From 2-02-FULL-45-10 sp964478235 (GTDB lineage: Bacteria; Patescibacteriota; Patescibacteriia; Magasanikbacterales; GWA2-37-8), in contig CAYZGX010000005.1 in the NCBI GenBank assembly GCA_964478235.1, positions 1 through 64,000 on the forward strand: 64,000 nucleotides of DNA, read 5' to 3'. How positions within the stretch are numbered: position 1 is the first letter of the stretch; every line of letters starts with the position of its first letter. Shown piece after piece: positions 53,259 to 61,689 of the stretch. Below the pieces are notes generated by a model. It ran no database searches, was not told the DNA's origin, and was given only the letters and a program-made list of their open reading frames with translations. Position numbers and translations under genes: made by a program.

Positions 53259-53502
53259 ACAGGGCTTCTTTTTCTGCTCGACGCAGGCGCTTTATAGCCA
53301 CCTCCCGTTTCAAAGCCCCCGAGCGAGTGGCAAATTTCTGAGAATAGACGAGAGTCACCGGTCGACGAGCGCGGGTATACTTCGCCCCTCGTGACGACGT
53401 GTTGTGGGCGACCACACGACTAGCTATATCAGTGGTAAAACCAGTATACAGCGTTCCATCGTGACAACGCACAATGTACACATAAAAGACTTTTTTAGAC
53501 AT
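53248..53502 (-). CDS. GIY-YIG nuclease-domain protein (YhbQ/UvrC-N type)
   Basis: 84 residues, a stand-alone GIY-YIG domain: FYVYIVRCHDGTLYTGFT (paired Tyr motifs), DIASRVVAHN with the catalytic Arg, then GAKYTRARRPVTLVY and a Glu in LKREVAIK. Such proteins have structure-selective nuclease activity or unknown roles in repair. The ATG at 53500-53502 is preferred to a GTG two codons upstream that overlaps the neighbouring stop codon. Confidence 0.88.
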   Translation of the reverse strand: MSKKVFYVYIVRCHDGTLYTGFTTDIASRVVAHNTSSRGAKYTRARRPVTLVYSQKFATRSGALKREVAIKRLRRAEKEALFGD

Positions 53503-53507
53503 ACCCA

Positions 53508-56500
53508 CTACCTCTTCAAAAGCTCCATAATAAACGCTCTCGTCCCCGCAGCAAATTTACCGGTCCCTTTGGTGAGGCCAAGCGGGGTGAGAATTGACTT
53601 AGCGTTCGCTTCTTGGAAGCGAATAAGGGCGAGTCGAGTGGCCGAGCCAAAATAGTTAGTTTCTTTACCTGGTGACCCTGGGCCAGATTTAGCGACGGTG
53701 AAACCAAGAGCGTTTAACACTCGCTGCAACAATCGAACCTGGGTGTCATTCATACCGAGCTGCAATACTTTGGTGAGACGAGCGGTGCCAAGAGCCTGCT
53801 TGAGAGCGTTAATCGACAGAGTTTGAATGGAGGGTACCAAAGGAACAACTGGTTTAGCCATCGTTGAGGTTGCAGGGGATGTTGAAGTAGCTGGAGTAAT
53901 AATTTGCACCGTTGTCGTTGTGGTCGGAACAAAAACCTCTTGGTCAGAATAGCCAACAAGAGGTGGACTTGAACCGCCATAGGACGGAGTTGCAACAGTC
54001 GTCGCCGAAGGAGGAACGAAAGACAATGTCACGTTGCTTAGAACTGGACTTGTAACCCCACTCGAAGAAGTTAAATAGGCTTTATACTGAACAAATTGAT
54101 CGTCAACACCATCAGTAAAAGCTGAATTAAGCACTTCTCCACCAGAAGTAACAAAATACGTTGAGGTGGTATTATCTGGGCCAACCCATTCAGCAGCATC
54201 CAATGTGGTAGTAGTATTCCCCGTTCTAATCTGAAAACGAACCGTCGTGCTAGTTGAGGTGGCCGCCGTCCATTCCAAGCTATCTATAACACTTGCCGAA
54301 TTACTACTGTCGTAGACCGAAGAGATTAATGTGCCAGACGAAGTGTACGACACAAAATTAAAAGTGAGATTCTTTAATTGTGGTGATTTGGTTGTGTCAG
54401 AAGTAGACAAAAATGCTTTATACTTTACATACTTTGCAGCCGTAGTCAGCCCCTCAGCCAAAGTTGAAGAACCGGTTGTAAAATAGGTACTCGCTGTTCC
54501 GTCAGTTCCAAAAAAACTTGAGTAACTAACATTGTCTGTTGATGTGGCGATCTGTAAACGAAGAGAGTCACTACCAATAGATCTAGGCGTTGAAGATGAC
54601 CAGCTGAAACTGTACGGTCGAGTACCGTCAAAAGAAAAAGGGGCTGAAGTAAAATTACCAGAAGACTGATACGTTTTTTGATTAATGACGTATTTAATGT
54701 AGGCAGTACTTGTATTGCTGGTATACAGATGATAGTAAAAAGAACTATGATCTGCATCGGGTATAAGGTACCCGCACGCCCCAGTAGGAAAAGGCATCTG
54801 CGGTAACACTTGCCAAGCAGAAGAGGTCTCAGATAGTGGGTGTCTCCAAAAACCGGTGGCCGCACTAGTACCTTGAACAACATACGCAAACCCATCAAGA
54901 ATAGTGAGGGAGGCACAGGAACTGAGCGTGCCAGGCAGAGTTGAAAATGTATCCCAAGCACTCGATGTGTTAGCCAACGTATGGCGATAAAACGCCGTAC
55001 CCCCATTACGCATAACATACAAATAGTCATCATCAATGCCCATATATTTGTTACCAACAAAAGTAAAGATATTTGCTGGAGTATTAGCTAGTGATTCCCA
55101 TGGAGTTGAGGTGTTGGTCAACACATGACGATAGGTACTCGACGTATTTCCACCACGCAGTACGTAAACATGATCATTGCTAAAAGAAATAGACGCAGCA
55201 TTACCAACAGCTGCTGGTAAATCAACAAAAACATCCCATGGAGAAGAGGTGCTGTTGATATCGCGTCGATACAAACTTTTTGCAGAACCAACTGCTCCAG
55301 GAAGATAGTAGAAATAGCCATCTCGTATTTCCGCTGAGCCGTATTGCCCTGTAGTTGTTGGTAGAGTAATGTAAGATTCCCAAGCACTCGACGTATTGGC
55401 TTTAGTATGCCGATACAGGGCGTCAGCTCGTAGTGCTGCTAAAAAATAAACATAATTATCGTCACTTAAAATAGCCACACCGTTGCTAACGGTAGCAACT
55501 GTTGTGGGAAATCCACTAGTTGTTGTAATAGTGGCAAAAATTTCCCAAGGGGTTGAAGTAAGAGCGTAGTCGCGCCGATAAAACTGAGAGCTGCTCGCAC
55601 CAGCATACATATAGTGATCATCAACATGAAAAGAGATGCCGGATAAAAAAGGAAGGTTCTGGATAAAATGATTATCTAGCCCACCAATCCAATTACTTGA
55701 AGTGTTGGTGAGCACATGTCGATACATAGCGGTATTACCACCGCCTTGTATAACATGAATAAATGAATCATCAACTGCCAAAGCAGCGCCTGCTCCCGGC
55801 GTTGCAGGAAGTGAAGAAAAGAGCTCCCAAGCCGTAGATGTTTCTGACAAAGTATGTCTAAGAAATTGCGCAGCACCGCTGCGTAACATGTAAATATAAT
55901 TAGCATCGACAGCAATAGCCCCACCAGCCGAAAGACCATACGGCGTAGTGGAAGCAAAAAAATCCCAAGGTGTTGAGGTATTGCTTAATTCGTGACGATA
56001 TGTGGTCGTAGCAAAGCCAGTGGTCGTACCGAGAAGAATATATATATAATTAGCATCAATCGCAGCCGTACTTCCCGTTGTAACAATTTTAGGTAGCACC
56101 GCAAAAGGTTCCCAAGCGGTCGATGTTGCCGACGTTGTGTGACGATACGACGTAGTCGCATTACCTGTAAACACATACACATAGTTAGAATCGGCCAACA
56201 ATTGACCGCCAGTACTAACGCTGGCTGGCAATACAGTAAATGATTCCCACGATGTAGAAGTATTGGCCAGAGTGTGGCGATAAAATGCTGTACTACTTCC
56301 TCGTAAAACATAGAGGTATTGACTGTCAATTGCCAGGCCAGTTCCAGTACCTGTCGCCCCAGGCAGAGCTGTAAATGATTGCCATCCAGCCGAAGTATTA
56401 GTTATCGAATGACGGTAGACATCGGTACTAGTACCACGTAATACATACAAATAATCTGAATCAATTGCCAAAAAGACGGTCGAACCAACTGTTGCTGGTA

Positions 56501-57056
56501 AATCAGAATACGAAACCCAGGTATTATTAGTTGTATCGAAACGACTCATCTTACCAACAAAGCTGGTGCTGGTTGAGTGTAGTACGTACACATACGTACC
56601 CGTGACCGCCATATCACTAATACCAACCGTGCCAGGGATTGGCGGATAGGGAACTTCAAAAGCATCAACCTGCACTTCAGTAGTCGTAGCGAGAGAAATA
56701 AAACCAGTGGCATTCAAATTAGAATACCGTAATTGCAACTGACTAAGTGTACCATTCAAAAAACCACCGCCTGTCACCACGCCAGACAAAGTTGAAGTAA
56801 CATCATCAACAGCAGGAAAATAAGACGCTGAAAGACGCAAATTTCCAATATTTCCAAAATCTATATTCGTTGAAGTTGAAAAATACAACCACCCCGTCCG
56901 ATCACCCGGATCAACTGCTGCCGTCGAAGTTGTGTCCCCACTCCAATCAGCTTGATAAAATGCCACTGAAGTAGCGGCATAAACAATTTGTTGAACAGAG
57001 ACAAAAAAAGCTAAAAAAGAGAGGAGACCTAATAAAAAAACACGAGGAAAAGACAT
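53508..57056 (-). CDS. secreted 13-repeat beta-propeller-like protein with peptidoglycan-binding C-terminus (paralogue A)
   Basis: 1182 residues. A signal peptide (to about residue 27, ending VYA) is followed by a ~115-residue Ser/Thr-rich N-domain. From about residue 147 to 800 there are 13 repeats of ~50 residues. Each has a YxYVLRG-type strand, a YRHxLxNTSxxWE-type strand and a xLPxxxG turn. Beta-sandwich-like segments (SLEWTAATSTS, LDAAEWVGPDN) and a Thr/Pro linker follow. The last ~100 residues are a peptidoglycan-binding domain (VRLLQRVLNALGF, YFGSATRLALIRFQEANA). It should be cell-wall attached and displayed. A C10 tract lies 7-16 nt before the ATG. Confidence 0.88.
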   Translation of the reverse strand: MSFPRVFLLGLLSFLAFFVSVQQIVYAATSVAFYQADWSGDTTSTAAVDPGDRTGWLYFSTSTNIDFGNIGNLRLSASYFPAVDDVTSTLSGVVTGGGFLNGTLSQLQLRYSNLNATGFISLATTTEVQVDAFEVPYPPIPGTVGISDMAVTGTYVYVLHSTSTSFVGKMSRFDTTNNTWVSYSDLPATVGSTVFLAIDSDYLYVLRGTSTDVYRHSITNTSAGWQSFTALPGATGTGTGLAIDSQYLYVLRGSSTAFYRHTLANTSTSWESFTVLPASVSTGGQLLADSNYVYVFTGNATTSYRHTTSATSTAWEPFAVLPKIVTTGSTAAIDANYIYILLGTTTGFATTTYRHELSNTSTPWDFFASTTPYGLSAGGAIAVDANYIYMLRSGAAQFLRHTLSETSTAWELFSSLPATPGAGAALAVDDSFIHVIQGGGNTAMYRHVLTNTSSNWIGGLDNHFIQNLPFLSGISFHVDDHYMYAGASSSQFYRRDYALTSTPWEIFATITTTSGFPTTVATVSNGVAILSDDNYVYFLAALRADALYRHTKANTSSAWESYITLPTTTGQYGSAEIRDGYFYYLPGAVGSAKSLYRRDINSTSSPWDVFVDLPAAVGNAASISFSNDHVYVLRGGNTSSTYRHVLTNTSTPWESLANTPANIFTFVGNKYMGIDDDYLYVMRNGGTAFYRHTLANTSSAWDTFSTLPGTLSSCASLTILDGFAYVVQGTSAATGFWRHPLSETSSAWQVLPQMPFPTGACGYLIPDADHSSFYYHLYTSNTSTAYIKYVINQKTYQSSGNFTSAPFSFDGTRPYSFSWSSSTPRSIGSDSLRLQIATSTDNVSYSSFFGTDGTASTYFTTGSSTLAEGLTTAAKYVKYKAFLSTSDTTKSPQLKNLTFNFVSYTSSGTLISSVYDSSNSASVIDSLEWTAATSTSTTVRFQIRTGNTTTTLDAAEWVGPDNTTSTYFVTSGGEVLNSAFTDGVDDQFVQYKAYLTSSSGVTSPVLSNVTLSFVPPSATTVATPSYGGSSPPLVGYSDQEVFVPTTTTTVQIITPATSTSPATSTMAKPVVPLVPSIQTLSINALKQALGTARLTKVLQLGMNDTQVRLLQRVLNALGFTVAKSGPGSPGKETNYFGSATRLALIRFQEANAKSILTPLGLTKGTGKFAAGTRAFIMELLKR
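53524..53714. repeat. 191-bp direct repeat, copy 1 (3' end of paralogue A)
   Basis: Matches 57177-57367 with 3 differences in 191 positions by eye. It encodes the peptidoglycan-binding C-terminus; sequence just outside it diverges sharply. Confidence 0.9.
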
Positions 57057-57062
57057 AGTAGA

Positions 57063-57072
57063 GGGGGGGGGG
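57063..57072 (-). repeat. C10 homopolymer before paralogue A start
   Basis: Ten consecutive C residues (minus strand) between 7 and 16 nt upstream of the ATG at 57056, inside the untranslated leader. Confidence 0.85.
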
Positions 57073-57106
57073 CAGGAACAACCAGAAAAATAAAAATCGC
57101 TTACTT

Positions 57107-57135
57107 ATTTTATCAAAAATAATGGGAAGAAGCAA
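57107..57135 (-). promoter_or_regulatory. paralogue A promoter
   Basis: Minus-strand TTGCTT (57130-57135), 17 bp ending TGA, TAAAAT (57107-57112). The leader is about 45 nt and contains the C10 tract. Confidence 0.55.
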
Positions 57136-57160
57136 TTGGTCAAGATTTTTAAACTAAACG

Positions 57161-60100
57161 CTAGCGCCGAAGCAAGTCCATAATAAACGCTCTCGTCCCC
57201 GCAGCAAATTTACCGGTCCCTTTGGTGAGGCCAAGCGGGGTGAGAATTGACTTAGCGTTCGCTTCTTGGAAGCGAATGAGGGCGAGTCGAGTAGCCGAGC
57301 CAAAATAGTTAGTTTCTTTACCAGGTGACCCTGGGCCAGATTTAGCGACGGTGAAACCAAGAGCGTTCAGAGCGCGCTGGAGAAGGCGGACTTGTGAATC
57401 CACAGTGCCCGTTTGAAGAACTTTAGTGAGGCGAGCAGTGCCGAGGGCTTGTTTGAGAGCGACGACGGGTGCGAGGGCTACCCCTGGCGATGTAGGTTGA
57501 GTTGGGATAACTGGTGCGACTTCTGGTAAGACTGGTGACACAACTGGTTCAGTGGTTGTTGGGGCTACCGGTAGTGTTGAAGTGGCAGGGGTAGTGGTTG
57601 GAGCGACGACTACCACGGTAGTCGTCGGCGTAGAGACAGCTGCCTCAAGATCTGAGTAGCCAATCAAAGGCGGGCTTGAACCGCCGTATACTGGAGCTGA
57701 ATTGTTCGGAGGAATAAACGACAGAGCAACATCACTCAAAACAGGACTCGTCGCTCCACTTGAAGAAAAGAGAGCTTTGTACTGTACAAATTGATCGCCA
57801 GCCCCGTCGGTAAATGCTGAATTAAGTGTTTCACTACCCGAAGTAGAAAAATACGTTGAAGAAGTATTGTCTGGACCAACCCATTCAGCCGCGTCCAAAG
57901 TTATTGTGCTATCCCCTGTTCGAATTTGAAAACGAAGGGTGGCGCTCGCTGAGGTAGTGCCTGTCCACTCTAAACCAGAAATCTTACTTCCAGAATCATT
58001 ACTATTATACACTGACGAAATAAGCGTACCGCTCGCCGAATAGGCCGAATAATTAAAGGTAATATCTTCTAAACGCGGAGAAAAATCAGTATTATCAGTG
58101 CTCAAATACGCTTTGTATTTAAGATATTGTGTAGGGGCAGTTATTGCGCCGGTCAAAGTTGTCGACCCGGTCGTAAAATAAGTACCAACTGTCCCGTCGG
58201 GGCCAAAATAACTGGAATAAGTACTATTATCTGACGAAGTAGCTATTTGTAAACGAAGCGCTGAGCTTCCGGTGACAACCGGAGTTGAAGATGACCAGCG
58301 AACACTCTCAAGACGAGCTGCGCCAAGTGACAAAGCGGGTGAAGTAAAATCACCAGAAGAAGAATAAACTAAATCATTAACAACAAATCTAAATATTAAA
58401 TCAGACGAGCTACCACAAATAAGATAAATAATATCTTTATCCTGCGAAAAAACCATACCACCACCATTACTCACACTGCATGGTTGAGCTTGAAGAACCT
58501 CCCAAGCAGTAGAGGTGCTCGCCAGAGTATGTCGCCAAAAACCAACCCCCGAACTATTCCCTTGTAACACATACGCATAAGTATCGGTCAGAAGAACAGT
58601 CGCTCGAGAAGCAGTGTTACCCGGCATAGCAGTAAACGATTCCCAAGCACTAGAAGTGTTAGAAAGCACATGCCGATAAAACCCCGTACTCCCACCTTGT
58701 ACAACATACAAATGAGTATCGTTTATAGCCATCAACGAATTTGATCCAGCGGCGACAGAAACATTTCCTGGCAAATTAGTGAAAGTATCCCACGCCGTGG
58801 AAGTGGAATTAAGAGCGTGGCGGTAGGTGCTTGAAGTAGAGCCACCGCGCACCACATACACATAGTCGTTATCAAAAACAAACGAAGCTCCTCCGCCCAT
58901 AGCAGCGGGCAGTGCCGTAAATGACTCCCACGCAGACGAAGTTACCGCCGAAAGATGGCGGTACAACCCAGTTTTTTCAGCTGTATTTCCTTGAAGGAAA
59001 TAAAGGTAATCACCGTTAACAGCTATTGAGGCGGTTGACCCTGTTGAAGTTGGAGCTGCAGCATACGAATCCCACGAAGATGTCGGTGTAGCCGACAAAG
59101 ATCGACGATAAAAACCGGTTGTCGACCCAAGCATGGCATAGGCAAAATTTTCATCAACAACCAACGAAGTTCCATTGCCCAAGGTAGCGGCCGGCGCTGT
59201 TGAAGACGCCCAAGCCGAAGTCGTACTTATCAAATCATGCCGAAAAAATCCTATTGCCGGAGAAGAACCAGCTAATACATACAAATTGTTTTTATTAATA
59301 GAAAAGGTAGGCAAAGCACCGCCACCAACAAGAGCGGGCAGTGGGGGGAAATTTGGCGATGTTGACCCAATCCAAGCGCTTGATGTGTCAGATATAGCAT
59401 GTCTCGCTATACTTGTTGGATATGCAAATACATGCAAAAAATCAGTGCCAAGAGATAAGCCAGCGGCTGTAGAAGAAAACGCCACGGTAGATGTTATTGT
59501 ATCCCAAGCGCTTGAAGTATTAGCTGTGGTATGGCGATATACCTGAGCCGCTGAGCCACGGGAGAAAAATAAATAATTAGCATTAACCTCCAAACCACTG
59601 ACAGTGGCGGCAGCGGCCGGAAGTGTTGTAAACGCCTCCCAAGCTGAAGATGTATTTGTTAAATCATGACGCAAAGTTGTAGTTCCCGCTCCACCAGCTG
59701 CCGTGCTAGCAATAACATACAAATAATTAGCATCGAGAGCTGCCTGCGAACCAGAAGTCACTACATACGGTAAATTAGTGAAAGCTTCCCACGAAGTAGA
59801 AGTGCTTGTTTTTGAATGACGATAGGTTGTGCTAACACTATTGCCCGGAAGAACATACAGATAATTGGCATCGACCAATAATTTACCCCCACTACTCAAT
59901 GTCGAAGGAAGAACTGTAAATGAATCCCATGAAGCCGAGGTATTTGAAACAGCATGACGATAAATATTTGTACTAGAACCACGAGCTACATAGAGATAAG
60001 TTTCATCGACAACTACAGCAGCGGCTGTCCCAACTGAGCCGGGCAGCGCAGTGAACGACTCCCACCCTGCCAAAGTATTAGAAATAGCATGACGATAAAA

Positions 60101-60796
60101 ACTCGTACCAGTACCTAGCAACAGATAGATATAAGTGTCATCAATAGTCATGGTCACATTAGTACCAGCAGCTGACGGCGAATCAGTGTAAGAAGCCATT
60201 ACATTAGCGGAGTAATCATAGCGGTGCACCTTAGCTACAAAACTTGTACTCGTAACCTGCAGTATATATATATAAGTGCTTGTCGCAATAATTTTTCCAT
60301 TCAATCCCATTTGACCGGGGATAGCTGGCACAAGACTATCAAATGCATTAATTGCAACTTCAGTCGTAGTTGCAAGCGCAACATAACCAGTCGTATTTAA
60401 GCTCGAGCGCAGAAGCTGAACCTGATTGAGGGTGCCACTCAAAAACCCACCACCAAAAGCAAGGCCAGAGTAAGTAGAGGTGATATCATCAACAAACGAA
60501 AACGTTGATGAAGTCAGGCGAAGAGCGTTCGTGATGGTAAAATCAAGGTAGGTTGAAGTAGAATAGCCATTCCAACCAGTACGATCGGTTGGATCACTGG
60601 CGGCAGTTGAGGTAACTCCCCCACTCCAACTTTCCTGATAAAAGGCAACTGATGTGGCGGCAAGAGCAATTTGTTGGGCTAAAAATACAAAACCAAGAAT
60701 AGCTACAAAACCAAAAATAAGACTATTTTTAATGGTCTCGGAAAAGAATCTAGCGATAGATAATTTTGAGGAAATTTTAGATAATAGCAATTTCAT
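57161..60796 (-). CDS. secreted 13-repeat beta-propeller-like protein with peptidoglycan-binding C-terminus (paralogue B)
   Basis: 1211 residues, same order as paralogue A. An N-terminal hydrophobic signal (about 25-47, ending ALA) and a Ser/Thr-rich N-domain are followed by 13 repeats with YLYVxxGSST and YRHAxSNTSxxWE-type strands. Beta-sandwich segments, a Thr/Val/Pro-rich linker and an almost identical peptidoglycan-binding end follow. The repeats differ from A throughout, while the last ~64 residues are nearly the same. It is a probable displayed surface protein for contact with a host or neighbour (inference). There is no homopolymer at its start. Confidence 0.88.
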   Translation of the reverse strand: MKLLLSKISSKLSIARFFSETIKNSLIFGFVAILGFVFLAQQIALAATSVAFYQESWSGGVTSTAASDPTDRTGWNGYSTSTYLDFTITNALRLTSSTFSFVDDITSTYSGLAFGGGFLSGTLNQVQLLRSSLNTTGYVALATTTEVAINAFDSLVPAIPGQMGLNGKIIATSTYIYILQVTSTSFVAKVHRYDYSANVMASYTDSPSAAGTNVTMTIDDTYIYLLLGTGTSFYRHAISNTLAGWESFTALPGSVGTAAAVVVDETYLYVARGSSTNIYRHAVSNTSASWDSFTVLPSTLSSGGKLLVDANYLYVLPGNSVSTTYRHSKTSTSTSWEAFTNLPYVVTSGSQAALDANYLYVIASTAAGGAGTTTLRHDLTNTSSAWEAFTTLPAAAATVSGLEVNANYLFFSRGSAAQVYRHTTANTSSAWDTITSTVAFSSTAAGLSLGTDFLHVFAYPTSIARHAISDTSSAWIGSTSPNFPPLPALVGGGALPTFSINKNNLYVLAGSSPAIGFFRHDLISTTSAWASSTAPAATLGNGTSLVVDENFAYAMLGSTTGFYRRSLSATPTSSWDSYAAAPTSTGSTASIAVNGDYLYFLQGNTAEKTGLYRHLSAVTSSAWESFTALPAAMGGGASFVFDNDYVYVVRGGSTSSTYRHALNSTSTAWDTFTNLPGNVSVAAGSNSLMAINDTHLYVVQGGSTGFYRHVLSNTSSAWESFTAMPGNTASRATVLLTDTYAYVLQGNSSGVGFWRHTLASTSTAWEVLQAQPCSVSNGGGMVFSQDKDIIYLICGSSSDLIFRFVVNDLVYSSSGDFTSPALSLGAARLESVRWSSSTPVVTGSSALRLQIATSSDNSTYSSYFGPDGTVGTYFTTGSTTLTGAITAPTQYLKYKAYLSTDNTDFSPRLEDITFNYSAYSASGTLISSVYNSNDSGSKISGLEWTGTTSASATLRFQIRTGDSTITLDAAEWVGPDNTSSTYFSTSGSETLNSAFTDGAGDQFVQYKALFSSSGATSPVLSDVALSFIPPNNSAPVYGGSSPPLIGYSDLEAAVSTPTTTVVVVAPTTTPATSTLPVAPTTTEPVVSPVLPEVAPVIPTQPTSPGVALAPVVALKQALGTARLTKVLQTGTVDSQVRLLQRALNALGFTVAKSGPGSPGKETNYFGSATRLALIRFQEANAKSILTPLGLTKGTGKFAAGTRAFIMDLLRR
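57177..57367. repeat. 191-bp direct repeat, copy 2 (3' end of paralogue B)
   Basis: Near-identical partner of 53524-53714, in the same orientation and 3.65 kb away. Confidence 0.9.
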
Positions 60797-60865
60797 TAAA
60801 ACAGATACTAAACCACTGCTAGCATATCAAAAAAACAAGGTCAAAACAATGGAAAAAAGGGGGAT

Positions 60866-60901
60866 AAAAAGACACACCTCTCGTTAAAAAAGAGGTGCGT
60901 C
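60866..60901 (-). terminator. terminator of small membrane protein gene
   Basis: Minus-strand CACCTCT and AGAGGTG core arms, extended by GACG and TGTC, then TTTTTA. Confidence 0.8.
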
Positions 60902-60932
60902 TTGCTGATTGGAAGCCTGCTGAAAAAAAATC

Positions 60933-61343
60933 TTAGGAAACAGCGTCCTTTTTGAGCAAAAGAGGTAAAAGACGATTTTTACCCTGCCACAAGAAGTACA
61001 AATTAAGAAGAAGCATTACATTGCCCATAACTGCTCCGCCAGTGAGGAGTCCACCATCGAGAAAAGCATGAAAACCAACGATATTAAGCGTAATCGGTAA
61101 AAGAAGAAAAGCGGCGAGAGCTGTTCGATCTATCCAGATAAGCACCAAGCTGATCGCAAAAACCAAGGACATGAGGTAGTTAATGTACTTTCCCTGCATC
61201 AGCGCCTCAATAAAGGCAAACGCTTCTTTTGAGGTGTACATATCAGCTGTTGGCGGTGGGAAAATCCCTAGCACCCCCAGCAGTGGCATAATTAAAATCA
61301 GACTCAAAAGAACCTTGAGAAAGATAGTCAGATATTTTTTCAT
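60933..61343 (-). CDS. four-span small membrane protein (DoxX-like layout)
   Basis: 136 residues starting MKKYLTIFLKVLL, with four membrane segments and basic loops. The extracytoplasmic loop PPPTADMYTSKEAFAFIEAL and the overall layout are reminiscent of DoxX-type or DUF-type four-helix membrane proteins, but no diagnostic motif is visible. The ATG at 61341-61343 opens the first helix; a longer upstream frame reads into the promoter. Monocistronic. Confidence 0.7.
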   Translation of the reverse strand: MKKYLTIFLKVLLSLILIMPLLGVLGIFPPPTADMYTSKEAFAFIEALMQGKYINYLMSLVFAISLVLIWIDRTALAAFLLLPITLNIVGFHAFLDGGLLTGGAVMGNVMLLLNLYFLWQGKNRLLPLLLKKDAVS

Positions 61344-61370
61344 AGAGTATATAAAATAATTAACACATAT

Positions 61371-61400
61371 AGTGTACAGGACAGGGTATAAATAGGGCAA
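61371..61400 (-). promoter_or_regulatory. promoter of small membrane protein gene
   Basis: Minus-strand TTGCCC (61395-61400), 18 bp, TACACT (61371-61376). The 42-bp tandem repeat begins directly beside the -35. Confidence 0.5.
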
Positions 61401-61484
61401 GTGAGAGCGCTTCGCTATTCAGAGATTCGGCTTCGCCTCTCGGTGAGAGCGCTTCGCTATTCGAAGATTCGGCTTCGCCTCTCG
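61401..61484. repeat. tandem 42-bp repeat (two copies)
   Basis: 61401-61442 and 61443-61484 are the same 42-bp unit with two mismatches. Each copy contains the short hairpins AGCGCTTCGCT and GGCTTCGCC, giving a GC-rich structured stretch. Confidence 0.9.
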
Positions 61485-61586
61485 TCGACTTCCGTCTCCT
61501 CGGGCTAGCCACCGCCTCGCGGTCGCGCTCGCCCGACTGCGTCGCGCGACATCGCTCCGGCGTTCGAATCTCTCCTCTTTCTTCTA

Positions 61587-61624
61587 CAAAACAAATGACA
61601 CCCACTAGGGTGTCATTTGTTTTG
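61587..61624 (-). terminator. perfect 17-bp hairpin ending the coiled-coil gene unit
   Basis: 61587-61603 pairs with 61608-61624 around a 4-nt loop. The arm ends in TTTGTTTTG on the minus strand, so it probably terminates the transcript of the gene at 61690-62775. Confidence 0.75.
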
Positions 61625-61652
61625 CGGGGATGGGGAGACTTCCTTGAAACCC
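61624..61652 (-). repeat. 29-bp shared 3' element, copy 1
   Basis: Identical over 29 bp to 63222-63250 (same orientation). It starts GGGTTTCAAGG on the minus strand and ends CCCCATCCCCGC, 38 nt after the stop codon of the coiled-coil gene and directly before its terminator hairpin. Confidence 0.9.
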
Positions 61653-61689
61653 GGTTACGGAACGAAGGCCTCGTGTCGTCCTAGGTTCC

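Larger units (their letters stand above)
61344..61689. other. 346-bp stretch without a protein gene
   Basis: It holds a promoter, the 42-bp tandem repeat, a GC-rich patch rich in CGCG-type words (61485-61570), a 17-bp inverted repeat and one copy of a 29-bp shared element. GC content here is clearly higher than in the neighbours. Reading frames across it are translations of the repeats, not genes. Confidence 0.75.

Noticed and set aside
61401..61484. CRISPR-like repeat
   Set aside because: Only two copies, directly adjacent without spacers, and no cas genes.
61540..61590. TTCGAATC resembling a tRNA T-loop
   Set aside because: The flanking 5-bp stem does not pair and no acceptor, D or anticodon arms fit, so it is not called a tRNA.
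61360..61605. 81-codon minus-strand reading frame
   Set aside because: It is a translation through the 42-bp tandem repeat and GC-rich patch and contains the repeat twice; not a gene.
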